Of a stretch of DNA of 64,000 bases, positions 43,511-55,716 are shown one piece after another. Below the pieces are notes generated by a model. It was not told where the DNA came from. It did no database searches and was given only the letters and a program-made list of their open reading frames with translations. Numbering within the stretch: position 1 is the stretch's first letter; each line of letters opens with the position of its first letter. The stretch is from Heterostelium album PN500. Its lineage: Eukaryota > Evosea > Eumycetozoa > Acytosteliales > Acytosteliaceae. The position numbers and the translations under genes are program-made. The stretch is taken from NCBI RefSeq assembly GCF_000004825.1, contig NW_008805064.1, positions 2,790,001-2,854,000 on the forward strand. The letters are read 5' to 3'.

Positions 43511-46500
43511 TTATTCTAATTCGACCATTTCTTTTTTGTTTTTTTTTGATATGACATCTTTTATGTGCATTCCCATATATTTAAATTTTCTTCTAAGAGT
43601 TAAAAATAATGTGATTAATATTGCCAGAGAACCAACAACTACGACTACAACGATGGTTGGAATTAACCATTTTCTTGATTCTGATCTACATCTAGAGTCA
43701 CCAGATCGATCGGTGTTGACCAAAACTGAAAAATCAGGATCGATAATACATTCAAGACAATAGGGGCAATGATATTCCAATAAATGACTGACCGGTAGAA
43801 ACTGTTGTGTTGATCAATTGATTGTTGACTTTGACGACTCTACCATTGTCAACCACTGAATATGGAAGGAATCTACCATAGAATGTCTTGTCATTCATCA
43901 TCACCTTCAAGTAATTGATATCATTGATATCTTGACCATCGGCAATCGTATCTGAGTCGCAATCATCTTTGGTATTCTCAATGGTTGTTGTCATGATAAC
44001 TCGAAGATGATTCAACTTGTCTTTATAACTCCAATTGTTAATCTTTATCGTCAGCTTAAGTGAACCTGCAGCATAGGTTGTTGGATAACCTCCAAATTCA
44101 ACCACTCTATCTTTTGTTGATTGCTCAATCGTTGCATTTATCGATGTCGATGTTGAATTTACTGTTATATAATAGTTATACGTTGTAAGTGTATCGATAG
44201 TAATAGTTGTTGAATTCCATTTCGAGGTGAATACTTCATTGACTATTGATGAATCTGAATCTATTTCTTGAATGGAAGCAATGTCAAACTTGAACTTAAT
44301 CTTATCTTCTACGATGATGGTCGGTTCTGGTGATGTTGGTGATGGATTGACGATGACACCTCCTCCTTGCACTGCAGAGTCACAAAGGAATCCACTATAA
44401 CCAGTAAAACACTGACAGAATTTATTGATACATGCACCTTTGCCATTACATTGATCATTAACACCACAATTATTTTGTTCTGGTGGTACATATATACCGG
44501 TATCAATGAACAAGTTGGTTATAGTGTCATCCACGGTAATGTTATAGTAATTTGCTTTGGCAATTGGCATGTTACAAGTAATAGTTGTACTGTTGACTTG
44601 GACATTATTACAAGTTTGGTTATATACTTGAACTGTAAAATTAGAATACATATTGAATCTTCCTGAAATATAAAATTCACAATAAGTTTCATCTACATAT
44701 AAATATCCAGCTCTTTGAATTTTAGCTATAAAAAATAATAAATATATATTAATTACATAAATAACAAAAAAATATAGAATCATATTAAAAGATATATACG
44801 TTCAACTCCCCATACTATGTCAAATCTATGAACTGATTCTGGTGAAAATTGTAAAGTTGCTTTTCCTTGGCTACTAGGTAGACGATATCTTTAGAAATAT
44901 AGATATATTAGATTACTTTTTTCTTTGATTATTATTATTAATATTAATACTTACGTTAACAACTTGTTTGGAATATTGACACTTAGATTTTTTGCATCAT
45001 ATCCTAATCCTATATTATTTCCACTGATAAGAATGGATTTCAAACCTTTTTAATTGATTATTTTGGTTAATATTGATCCTAAATGATTATTAAACTAGCT
45101 ATTATATTTACTTAAATCACTTGGAACATAGTATAAACTTTTATCAACAGTAAAATCTATAATTAACAAAAAAAGAATTAATTAATTATTTAGTATGTAT
45201 ACATGTAGGTTGATAGAATTTATGTTTGAAACCTACTACAATGAAATCCCGCTGGTGGTGGATTGGTATTTGGTGGAAGACTTGAAAGATACATCTCCCA
45301 ATAGCAATAGAAACAATCTGGAACATATGGTGATGTTAAATTACAATCAGAATTATAGAAAGAATAACAATTGGAATCGAAAAGCACAGTGCCTAACTTG
45401 GTATTGTTTTTGTAACTCAATAAGTTTGGAGTACGAGATCCATAGTCAACAGTATCACCTTCAAAAAATGAATTTTTCATTGATCTTATAAAAACACAAT
45501 ATTAGTTCCCTATCTATATTTTTGCTTTCGATTTATAATAATTACAATGAAAAATTTGGCGCAAACCATTTTGCTGGTGGTGCAGGTGAAAGTGGATATT
45601 GATCTAAAATTCTAATATTATTGTTAACAAAGATATCATTTAAAGTAAAAATAATTATTGTTTTTGAATTAACTTACATATTTTTAAAATTGGCTCCATT
45701 GGATATTGTATTATTCGGTGAAAGTAAATATCTATATTTCATTTGAAAAAGAGTGAAGTTAATAAGTAAGTAGAATATATATTTATAAAAATTAAATAAA
45801 AATAAATACAAATTTGTTAAACTTGGAAAACCACTTAGATCTGACGGAGAAAATGTTGAACCAGTTATATGTCTTTAAGCGTGTGATATTTTTAAATTAG
45901 TATTGTTAATAAATAGTACTACAATCCTATAGGTAAAAAAGATACAAACAATTCAAATAATTTAGGTAAAGGTCCCAAGTTTAAATTAGCATTTACAACA
46001 GATCTAAAACATTAAGTATTAATACATTTTTTTTTTCTTAGTTTTTACTAAAAAACCTACAAATTTTCTATTGAATTGGAAGCTATATTAAGAGTATATG
46101 GTAGTTTTTGGTCGGTTGATCTATAAAATTATAATTTAAATTATTATTAATAAGTTTATAAATATACTATTGATGTCTAATTGAACATACAAAGTTTTAA
46201 GAACAGGCCATTGAGCTGCATTAAAGTCCAAGCTATTTAATCCAAGATTATACAATCTTATAAATCTAAAAGAGATAAATTAGATAGTTAATAAATCACT
46301 TGTAATTGATACCAGAAAAAAACATACAGGAAATCCATAGAATCAAAAGTGCTACCATCATTTTTAATCTTAAAAGTACCAGACCCAAATGTATTTTCGT
46401 TTAGAATTACTCTTGCCATTGGTGGTTTAAATATAGAACTGGTAAGATCTGATTTAAAAAAATTAAAACTTAAAGATCTATAAGGAAAAAATATTGTTTA

Positions 46501-47137
46501 ATAGATATATATTAAAATAGATTATATTTATATACTTACAAAGATGTAAGATGGTTCAAATTTACAGGAAATATACTAATATAATCGCTAAAGGAGATAA
46601 ATGAAAGAGAAATGCTGTTGAGATTTACGTTCTCTGATTGATCTATGAGCTGAAGTAGATCATAAGTTGAATTGTAAGAGTAGGTAGTACTGATTAAAAA
46701 AGTTGTTAAATAGGGAAAAACTATTTTTTCTATGGGATTGGGTTGACTACCATCTTTCACTTTCTGGGGAATTGATCTATCAAATTGGTTCAATGATTAG
46801 ATTAGATTTTAAAAAAGAAAGTAATTTCTTTTCAACCGAAAATACAAACAATGAAGATATATGATCAACTTGATCGGCGTCTCTTATACACTTTATTCTT
46901 TCAGGATTTGAACTTATTTGTGTGCAATCGGCAGAAGTTAGACTCCAATCTAAGCCAAACTGTTGAATGAACCATCTTAAACAATAAACTAAAGAAAATC
47001 AAATACTTTAGTTTAAGTGAAATCTTACATATCTATTTAATATCTATCATACGTTCAGAAGCTTCAATGTCAGATTTCACAACTATTAGATTGAAAACAA
47101 TAAAAACAATTAAAAATAAAGCTTTTGATTTATACAT
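43511..47137 (-). CDS. LRR / TIG / EGF surface receptor, copy B, frameshifted before its TM
   Basis: Paralogue of copy A with the same order: signal peptide (MYKSKALFLIVFIVFNLIVV; ATG at 47,137), many short LRR exons, the Cys block VPDCFYCYWEMYLSSLP (~45,300), TIG-like and EGF-like parts (NNCGVNDQCNGKGACINKFC), and the conserved ectodomain. In the last exon copy B reads FIGISLPLLS and stops at 43,752, while copy A reads FIGISLPYCLECIIDPDF. The cause is one extra G in a G run (GGGG here, GGG in A at ~39,553). The frame past it still encodes the tail: YCLECIIDPDFSVLV, TM IPTIVVVVVVGSLAILITLF, and KKNKKEMVELE to 43,511. So it is a secreted truncated form, a very young pseudogene, or a base-calling error. 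Confidence 0.72.
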
Positions 47138-47629
47138 TTATTTATTAATCTGAATCTATCTAGATTTATATATATAATTGATTTAGAAATTATAAATCAA
47201 GATGACGAATGACTTCCAAACAAACATCTGGTTTAAGAAATCATAAACACGGAAAAAAAATTAAAAAAAAAAAATCAAAAAGAGATATTTATTAAAAATC
47301 TCTATATTTTCGATTTCTTAGATGGTTTTGGTCGAACTTGAATTTCAGAATAATCTTTTAATATTTCTATTTTTCTTGTTTCATTCGACACATTCGTTAC
47401 CAATAAAAGTTAACTTCTATAAAAAATTAATTTTTTTTTTTTGAGGTTTTTTATATTTAATTTCTGTTTTATTTAATAAAATTCTTTTTCCAAAACAATT
47501 CTACTAAAAAAAGTGTATAGTTGGGCGATCAAAAAAAAAAAAAAACCGATCGGTTTTTGTCGCACACCATTCTGATTCTCTCTGAATAGCAACACAAAAA
47601 TAAAAATTGTTTAAAAATAAAAATTTATT
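47138..47629. other. Divergent promoter region (receptor B / F-box-like gene)
   Basis: About 490 bases of A/T-rich DNA between divergent starts, with A runs near 47,255-47,275 and 47,530-47,545. No discrete motif recognised. Confidence 0.5.
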
Positions 47630-49255
47630 ATGAACGTCGATCAAACTACTAATTATATTTGTAGTAATAATAATAATAATAGTAATAATAACAGTTATGA
47701 AATTGGTAATTTATTTAATCAATATAAATTAACTCCAGAACTCTATTTCAATGAATCAAGTAAAGTGCTTGATTATGTGATCAATAACAAAAGCAATGAA
47801 AAGAAGCTACAATATATAATATTAATTTATCAGACCTATCATTCACTGTATAGATATGATAAAGATCACCTAACAAGTGTTGAGCACCTCTTACAATCGA
47901 TCAAAGATACTCCCACATGGAATTCACTTCACAACTACATCATCAATTCACCACTCACCCTAAACATACAAAAACATGGTGACTATCATTCTCTATTTAA
48001 ATATATTCCTTCATTTGAATCTTTAATAATGAATAATAATAACTATAATTGCTATAACAATAACAATAATAAATCACCAACCATTTCAAATCTACTATTA
48101 CAATATATTTTGGAGATATTATTTAAAGATAAAACATTAAGTAGTCAGTGGAAAGTATCACTTGGTAGTGTTTGTAAACAGTTTCATATGGTTTGTTCGA
48201 ATATCCTATCGAACCATCCAATTCCTATGGACATCTACTCAGGTATATCGATTGGCTCACAGTTTTGTCTATATAAAAGTCCTCCTCTTTATTTGTGCTC
48301 AACAGAAATACAATACATTCCTAGCCAATTCAAACGCCAATGCCTAAACAACTTACTTTTATTTACTCTCGTCTTCTTGGAGACTGCCGAAATGCTACCA
48401 GCAGATTATTCAGAAATAACCAATCTCAAACACATTAGATTCCAAGACTATCATCAACACTCCTATAATAATTATGAACCAAACACCACTACAAATCAAC
48501 CAACCTACAATATAGAACTACTATATCAACTTGTATTTTCCAATAAATCATTGGTATCATTTGATTTCATTACGGTATCACCGTCATTGCAATCTCATTA
48601 TACCATTGGCTTACAATTTATTCAATCGATCATAGGCAATAACAAACTGAAAGCAAATACAATTCAATTCATTTATAATAACGATAGTATTCTGGATAAT
48701 GTAGAGATGTCCGATTTGGCATGTGTTACCAACGCCACGCTGTTTGTTGAAAATTCATTCTCTGACGGCTCTGCACTCTTTAAGTTTGGATCATCGCGAA
48801 AACTGACGGTGTTCCTCAAAGCCGCTAGTCAATATAATCTTCACATGCCGTTTCATCTCGGTCAATTCATAGAGCACTACTCTCTCTTCGAGGAGTTGAC
48901 GTTGGTACTGCCAAAGGTTTCGTACCTAGCCGTGTTACTCCGGAGGGTTACCACCAAGTTCAAAACACTCAATTTAGAAATCGAGGAATCACCTATGGAC
49001 TCGCTTTTCTATAGTGACAATAACTACGATAAACTGGTTTCATCGATCAACGGTGTCTTTGGTTATTTAGAAGATGTTAAATTTCAATCGATTCGATCAC
49101 TTTCAATCAAACACCGACACTTTACATTGGAAAACAAAAATAGAAGACAACACAGCTTTATAAACTCTGCTTTAATCAAACAGGAATATTTAGATAACAA
49201 ACAAATTCAAACAAGATCATTTAAATCCAAAGATCCAATAAACTTTTATAGATAG
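47630..49255 (+). CDS. Dictyostelid F-box-like / LRR-like protein of unknown function
   Basis: Single exon, 541 aa, soluble. After an Asn-rich start comes a helical part (YIILIYQTYHSLYRYDKDHL), then a second Asn tract, then a stretch that reads like a divergent F-box (TISNLLLQYILEILFKDKTL, QWKVSLGSVCKQFHMVCS). F-box proteins of this type (Leu-Pro-hydrophobic helix, then VCKxFxxxxxS) are common in dictyostelids. The rest has irregular leucine-rich spacing (LVSFDFITVSPSLQSHYTIG, FEELTLVLPKVSYLAVLLRR, LKTLNLEIEE-like). No catalytic motif. SCF-type substrate adaptor is inference only. Confidence 0.75.
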   Translation: MNVDQTTNYICSNNNNNSNNNSYEIGNLFNQYKLTPELYFNESSKVLDYVINNKSNEKKLQYIILIYQTYHSLYRYDKDHLTSVEHLLQSIKDTPTWNSLHNYIINSPLTLNIQKHGDYHSLFKYIPSFESLIMNNNNYNCYNNNNNKSPTISNLLLQYILEILFKDKTLSSQWKVSLGSVCKQFHMVCSNILSNHPIPMDIYSGISIGSQFCLYKSPPLYLCSTEIQYIPSQFKRQCLNNLLLFTLVFLETAEMLPADYSEITNLKHIRFQDYHQHSYNNYEPNTTTNQPTYNIELLYQLVFSNKSLVSFDFITVSPSLQSHYTIGLQFIQSIIGNNKLKANTIQFIYNNDSILDNVEMSDLACVTNATLFVENSFSDGSALFKFGSSRKLTVFLKAASQYNLHMPFHLGQFIEHYSLFEELTLVLPKVSYLAVLLRRVTTKFKTLNLEIEESPMDSLFYSDNNYDKLVSSINGVFGYLEDVKFQSIRSLSIKHRHFTLENKNRRQHSFINSALIKQEYLDNKQIQTRSFKSKDPINFYR

Positions 49256-49428
49256 TGTTTTTATTTTTGGTTTATTTTCTAAATACCCTCAATCTTCAGA
49301 GTGTCTGTTTATTATAGATACTTAATATTTTTGAAAACAATATTTATATATATAAATAATTTATGTTTATTTTCTATTAAGATTATTATTCTAAGTATTA
49401 TTATATTTTATTTTAGTTTTTGTTTAGA

Positions 49429-51398
49429 TTATTTCAAGATGATCCATTTTCCACCTAATAAAGAAATAATTCTAATAGTTGTATATGATAATCCTACCAG
49501 GAAACTGAAATTAATAATAAATAAGAATCCTGGTGGTCTCTTTGACCATGGTATTATAATAGGTAGTTTCAGGTATGATAATGATACATATGATACAACG
49601 ATTTCAGTTCCTAGTGAGAATGCCAATTGAATTGCCATTACTTTAAATTGGAAGCCAATATCTAGCTCCGAGGGTGAATATACCAAATAATAAGTTATAA
49701 TTAAAAATGTTGATATGAAATTAGCTAAAAGATAAATAAAAAAACAATAATTAATAAATTGATAATAGATATAATGTTAAAAGTATAAACTTACAACTTA
49801 TTTCGAAAATTAAATCAAAAGATTGATATTCAGCATAAATTGGTAGATTATGCTTCATAATAACAGATGCATTCTTTGAACATCTGCATCTGTAAAATTA
49901 AAATTAAATAATAATAGAAAAAAAATGTTAATATTAATAAAGATATAATATTATTAATTATTATTACTTACAAATATTTTACAATAAATGAATCACGAGC
50001 TCTAAGTGAACATTTCCAGAAAAGATCTGTAAAGGATAATACAAGTGAGGATATAGTTACACCAAGTAAAGTACCCATACTGTTTCCAAAGAATCTACCA
50101 TAGAATGTGTTGAACACAATTGGAATGAGTGTGAGTGAAAGGATACTGCGTGGTGGGATGTCATAGTCTTTGATCATGTTTGCACAGAATCTAGATACCA
50201 AAAGGCAAACAGCAGTGATTGCTGGATGTATAAGAATACGAATGACCGATCTGGTAATTTCGGTAGTCGACTTCTTGAGGAAAAATGGCAGCAAGGAATA
50301 GTCGTATATAATTAAAAAGACTGCCATAAATAAAAACGGTAAACTGAACCACAGGACAAAGAATTTCTTCTTTAGAACTTTATATCCAAATAAATATGAA
50401 ATTAAAATGATATCTGCTAGTGCAAGCATGTACTTGGGGATGTAAAGCACCGAGCCTTGGAGACGTGTGACTCTACTGTAAATCTCGAAAGCAGCCGAAA
50501 GCAGAGCGATCACAACATGGTAGGGAATGAGGCACTTTGTCAGCTTGTGTCCATATTGAGATCGAATAATCGCGAATCCCATACTGTGAAGAAACTGTTC
50601 ATTGACAATACCAGTTATGACCCAAGAAACCTTGGACCAGAGTGGCCATTCTTCGTAAGGAACATTTATATAGTGACTACCAAAAGTGACATAGAATGAG
50701 ATATATAGACAACAAACCAGTGTGACAATTGCAACTATCAACAAATGGAATGCATGGTAACCTAGTGCTCCCTTTAGATATTTCCATTGGAAATAGGACT
50801 CTTTAACTTTAAACTCTTTGGAATGTCCCAGTTCGTCGTCTTTGAGCTCGCCTGGTGTTGGTGTCTCGTCGGCTCCATCTTTGTCCTTCGATCCAACTAC
50901 TATATCCAGTTCAATGTCTCCGGCATGAATAGAAAAAGTTCTTGGTGATTTCGGTGTTCTTGGTGATGTTGTAGATTTGTTTTCAATTGGTGAATCCAAA
51001 ACGGCTGCATTTCTCGGTGATGTATTTGAGCCAAGACTACTGTTACTATTATTATTACTATTGACGCTATTATTAATGGCTGTAAGGTTTAATCGAGGTG
51101 GTTTATTATTATTATTGATTATTGGGTGATGTGTTTTCTTTTCTCTTTTTGGATGTGAAATTGTGATCATTCCATCTTCGTTGCCAACCTCTGTATCAGA
51201 GTGTCCATCGGTGGAACTGCTGCTATCTGAATTAGTTGGATCATTGTCTGAAATATCTGTAGTTGGCATAGGACCTCCATCTGTATTGGTTTCATTGTGT
51301 GTCGGATTTTCCAAATGTTGTCTTTGGTCTATACTCTGCGCTCTGCTAGCTCTTCTTGCACCAGCCACAATATCAAACAATTCAAACATATAACTCAT
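49429..51398 (-). CDS. Multi-pass membrane protein with Ser/Asn-rich N-terminal domain
   Basis: Three exons in phase: 51398-49972, 49889-49795 and 49724-49429 (605 aa). The first ~215 residues are soluble and low-complexity (Asn and Ser runs, SPRTPKSPRTF, an acidic patch). From YLKGALGYHAFHLLIVAIVT there are about ten hydrophobic segments, e.g. VSWVITGIVNEQFLHS, FVLWFSLPFLFMAVFLIIY, SILSLTLIPIVFNTFYGRF, and in exon 3 FISTFLIITYYLVYS and FLFIINFSFLVGLSYTTIRI. Exon 2 links them with LCRCSKNASVIMKHN. No transporter signature recognised. Ser-Pro sites in the N-terminal part could be phosphorylated. Probably a dictyostelid-specific family; function unknown. Confidence 0.8.
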
Positions 51399-52791
51399 TT
51401 TTTACTTTTTGTTTTTTCTAAATAAATAATAAATTATAATATTGATATTGGAAAACTGATTGAATTTGTATATATAAATATTATATTTATTGCTACAAGT
51501 TTTTATAGATAAACTTTTGAAAAAAAAAATATATATATATTTTTTTATATTTAATAGTTAAATAGTTTAAGTAGTATATAAAGATATATCTAATAGTACA
51601 AAAAAAGAAAGAAATCAAATAAAAACAATCAGAAAATGAATGAATGATTTGATTTGATTTGATTTGATTGGGTTGAGTGGAATACAATCAAACAGGCACA
51701 CTAATCCAAAAAACAATAGAAACTAAACTCTTTATTTTCAAAAACATTTAGATTTAATTCATCGGAATAAAATATCCTTGCTGGATCAGTAAAACTGCAG
51801 AACAACCCTACCACACTAAAATGTTAGTCTTTAATTTTCATTTGAATTAATGTTGAAACATTAATTTGCATAAAATCCCCATCAACAATATGGGTGATAT
51901 TTTTCATCTTGTAATGACAATGATGTTGGGAGATAACACTAAATCGAAGCATACAATTTTTATTAAATCATCATAGCTGCCAGCAGTCACTTAAACCATC
52001 AGGTGGGGTATGAAATTCGTTTCTTAACCAATTGGAACAATAATTTTTGATGATCTCGATGGTTAAATTTATTTTTACCAAAAAAAAGTAAAAAACATCC
52101 TCAAAAAAAAAAAAAATATCTATTTTTGATCAAAAAAATGAAAATGAGGGCTCACTTACAATCCTCCTCTTTTTTTTTAGATTCTGTGAGAGATTGTATA
52201 AGTTATGAGAATTTTTTTGTTTGTAAAAAGTTTTTCCCAAAACCAGACACAAGAATTGTTACATTTTCAAACAAAAAAATATCTATCATGATTGTATCTT
52301 ATTTGGATTTGAATGACCATCTTTATTTGAATTTGTATGATTATGATATCTATTATGTAACCTTTAAATTGAAATATCTTAGTTTTTGTTTGTGAATTGG
52401 AACATCCCTACTAAACGAGATTGAACATCTTACATCTCAAAAAGACACAACCAAGTTCAAATATTTTAATGAAAGGATAAATAAATATTTTTTATTTTTA
52501 TATTTTTTTATAATTGTGGTGCTGGTGGTAGTGATCGAATGAGTTGTTATTGTTGGTGTGATGAATGAATTTATTCTATATATATTGTTGGCCGGGGAAC
52601 ATGATCGAGTTCCTTATATGATTGGTAATAATTGAAAAAAAAAAAAAAAGGTTTAAAATGAGTTGTCTTCAAACTGGTGGAGAACTGTAACTCAAGTCGA
52701 ATCGATAAAAGGTTAGTTGATATCTTCCAAGAATAGAAGATGGTGAAGCAGGAGTTGGAAGAAAATAAATATTTTGTGATATTTGATTTTC
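51399..52791. other. Intergenic region (about 1.4 kb)
   Basis: Promoter side of the membrane-protein gene and 3' side of the Rap gene, both on minus. Holds a GATTT tandem repeat at about 51,645-51,668 and A/T runs. A 270-base + frame at 52,126 is rich in Phe, Tyr, Lys and Ile and looks like chance. Less AT-rich patch at 51,760-52,030 not explained. Confidence 0.5.
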
Positions 52792-53435
52792 CTACAGGAG
52801 TTGACAAAAATTGATTCTCTTTCTATCCTTTCTCTTTGATCCGAGTGTTTTCTTTTGTACCTGGGCAACCAAGTGCTCGAAAGCGGCGGTGATGTTCATG
52901 TTGGTCTTTGCACTGGTCTCGAGGAATTGGATACCCCATTTACTGGAAAGATTCTCACCTTCTTGTGAGCTTACTTGACGTTCTGGTTCCAAGTCGGATT
53001 TGTTTCCAACGACAATAATAGGCAACTTGGCAACGGTAACGTCTTTGACTCTAAGAATTTGGTCTTTGACCTGTTCGAGCTCTTGGAAGCTAGTTCTTGA
53101 GGTAATACTGTAGACGAGCATGAATGCCTGTCCATTTCTAATATACAAGTCTCTCATGGCTAAGAAAGTTTCAGTTCCGGCAGTGTCCATGATCTCCAAC
53201 ATGAAATGATCACCGTTGAGCTCAACGACTTTTCGGTACATATCTTCAATGGTTGGGTCATACTAAATAAAAAATAAAATAATGTTAATAAAAAGAATTT
53301 TAAAAAATTTTTTTTTTTTTTTTTTTAATTAATAATATTTACCTTATCAATGAATTCATTGTGGACATAACGAATGGTAAGAGAACTCTTACCGACACAT
53401 CCAGAACCAAGAACTACAAGTTTAATACTATTCAT
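52792..53435 (-). CDS. Rap-type Ras-family small GTPase with Cys13
   Basis: Exon 1 is 53435-53343 and exon 2 is 53262-52792, phase 0; 187 aa. Rap GTPases control integrin-like adhesion, cytoskeleton and cell polarity. Seen: G1 GSGCVGKSS (residues 10-18), effector loop YDPTIEDMYRK (32-42, Thr35 present), G3 DTAGTE with Thr61 (the Rap hallmark, Gln in Ras), G4 NKSD (116-119), G5 ETSAK. The C-terminus is basic and ends CQLL, a CAAX box whose last Leu predicts geranylgeranylation. Unusual: Cys at the Gly13 position and Met at position 39, where Ras and Rap have Ser. No close match to RapA recalled; a divergent Rap paralogue is the best call. Confidence 0.92.
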
Positions 53436-54982
53436 TTTTAAGGTTATTTTGGAATAGTTTTCTTTTCAGAGAAATGAAATACAAATAATAATACTAGTAC
53501 TATTATTTTGTGGTGTTACAATATATAAGAATGGATAATTAAGAAATAATCTTAGTTTTGAAACTAAAATATATTTTATAATTATAAATGATTGGAGTCT
53601 GTGAAGTGACTGATTATTGATACAAAAGTAATATTAAAATTTATTTTTTTAAAAAAAAAAAAAGATTCTAATACATAAATCTGCTAGAGACAATACTGAT
53701 TTGGATTATAATGTTATAACTAACAATAATAATTGAAGGTAACAGACTATAAATGTAAAAAAAATGTAAACTAAATTGGTTTATAAATAAAGTTTTTTGT
53801 TGTTATAATTTATTTGTAGAAGTGAGCAATGATCGATTTGATATAACACAGGTTGATCAGTTATGGTGTTATTTTTGTGTGTAGTGGTAGAGAAAAAATG
53901 TAATAAAATGAAAATAGAGTGTTAGGGTTTGAAGTTATTCGTGTGTTGAAGTTGGGATTGTATGGAGAGATCAATGATTCTTGTGGTTATTTAAAGGGCG
54001 ACTATTGTTGTTGTTACAACTGTCTACCAATTTAGTTATATTGGTTATTTGATATTTGAATTTTTTTGAGAAACAAAGATGTGATGATATATATAATCAG
54101 TTTGATATATAAAAATTATATTGATTGATTTTTTTGGAGAGGTGTGAATAATAATATAAGGATATAGGGAGGTATAAAAATATAATTATATAATTATGAT
54201 TATTATTATTTAAATGGTATTACAATAAATTAAAAATTTAGTAAAAAGCAGCGATGCTATTATTAATAAAGTATAAAAGTGAAGTTGTTGTCTTTTAATA
54301 AAAATTATTTAATTACGAAAAGATTTTATTTGATTGATTGATTGTTTTGATTGTTTAATTGATTGAGTGAAATTTGGTTTGGTTGTATTAATAAACACAG
54401 ATAATAGGATTGGGGAGCAGATAGAAGTTTTGGAGTGATTTGCGATTAAAAATAAGTTTTGGTCAGTGTACTGGTAAGTATTATTGGTTTGATCATGTGA
54501 TGATGTCTTTGGATACTTGATTAAAAATATATTAAAAAAGATAAAAACACACACTTTTTTTTTGGAAAGACTTTGAAAAACTAAAAAAATCTAATTGGTG
54601 CTTTTGATTGAATCAATATTTGGTGGGTGACTTCCATAGAGTGTCACCTACGGGTCATATAAAATATGTTCTCGCATGTCGAGCTAAATCGACTATATTT
54701 TTTGCAAAACAACAAAAAAAAAAAAAAAAAGTTTTTTTGGTTTTCAATTTTTTATTTTTTTGGTTTATTTTCGTCAATTTGGTGGTGAGGATACCCAATT
54801 AATTAATCTTGTTTTGCGTGTGAGATCGCTTTTATCAAAACCAAACTGATAAAGAAAAAAAACTTTAATAGATTGTTTGGTTATTTTTGGTCGAACACCA
54901 AAAACTGTTTTGCTTTGTTCACCAATCAGAATTCAAAGATGAAGCAAAAACAACACACACGGCAAGCCAACTATTGTCAGTA
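53436..54982. other. Intergenic region (about 1.5 kb)
   Basis: Promoter side of the Rap gene and 3' side of the HDAC tail exon. A/T-rich throughout; a small stem at 54,626-54,648 is listed separately. A minus frame at 54,309-54,554 is Ser/Thr/Asn/Gln-rich and unsupported. Confidence 0.5.
54626..54648. ncRNA. Possible structured element (6-bp perfect stem)
   Basis: GGTGAC, 11-base loop, GTCACC, with a G-T pair outside. It is in a patch less AT-rich than its surroundings (54,620-54,700). No match to the Dictyostelium class I RNA core motif. Offered only as a candidate. Confidence 0.15.
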
Positions 54983-55678
54983 CTAGTCCTCTTCGTCGCT
55001 ACTCTCATACTCTTCATTTCTAAATGAGTTGAATTTGGCTGGTTTACGCTTGTCAGGGTCGAACTGTTTGATGGTGAAATAAATAAGAAAAAAAAAATCA
55101 AAAGTCGCGTTAGTGATTGAATTCTATCCTAAAACAACTATTGTTTGGATGTCAGACCATACGCTGATGGTGAGCTACCAACAAACGAGCCACAAAAAGA
55201 AAATAATACCAATATTAACACGAGGTGATGTTTTTAACTTTTTTTAAAATGAAGTGCATGCAAATCGGGTGTCTGATCCTCTTAAATCTGGAATTTATAG
55301 CAAATGAAATTGATCATCATATTGATATTGTGCAAAGAATTGATTACATTATGATAAATCTTTGGAAATTTGCAAGTGACAAATGATTTGATATTTTATA
55401 TTGCAAGATATTTTTTGTTTTTGTTTTGGATTCCTAACCTGCAAATCTTGGGAAGGTTGTCCCGGTGTTACACACTACAAACCATCATACAAATACGAAA
55501 GGTGAAAGTGTTTAAACAACAAACAAAAATTGTAACCCAGAAGATTAAATTAAAATATATTTTCACATAAACAATATAATATTTTAATTTAATAGTTAAC
55601 TAGCTAGTTATTAATTATATTTTTTTACCGTTAAAAAAAAAAAGTGTGTACTTATTTGAATTAACCAATAATATCATC

Positions 55679-55716
<38 letters not shown>

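Noticed and set aside
52126-52395. 89-codon + frame
   Set aside because: Composition dominated by Tyr, Leu, Lys and Phe in an A/T-rich spacer; no domain features.
54309-54554. 81-codon minus frame rich in Ser, Thr, Gln and Asn
   Set aside because: Arises from GATTGATT-type tandem repeats; no supporting feature.
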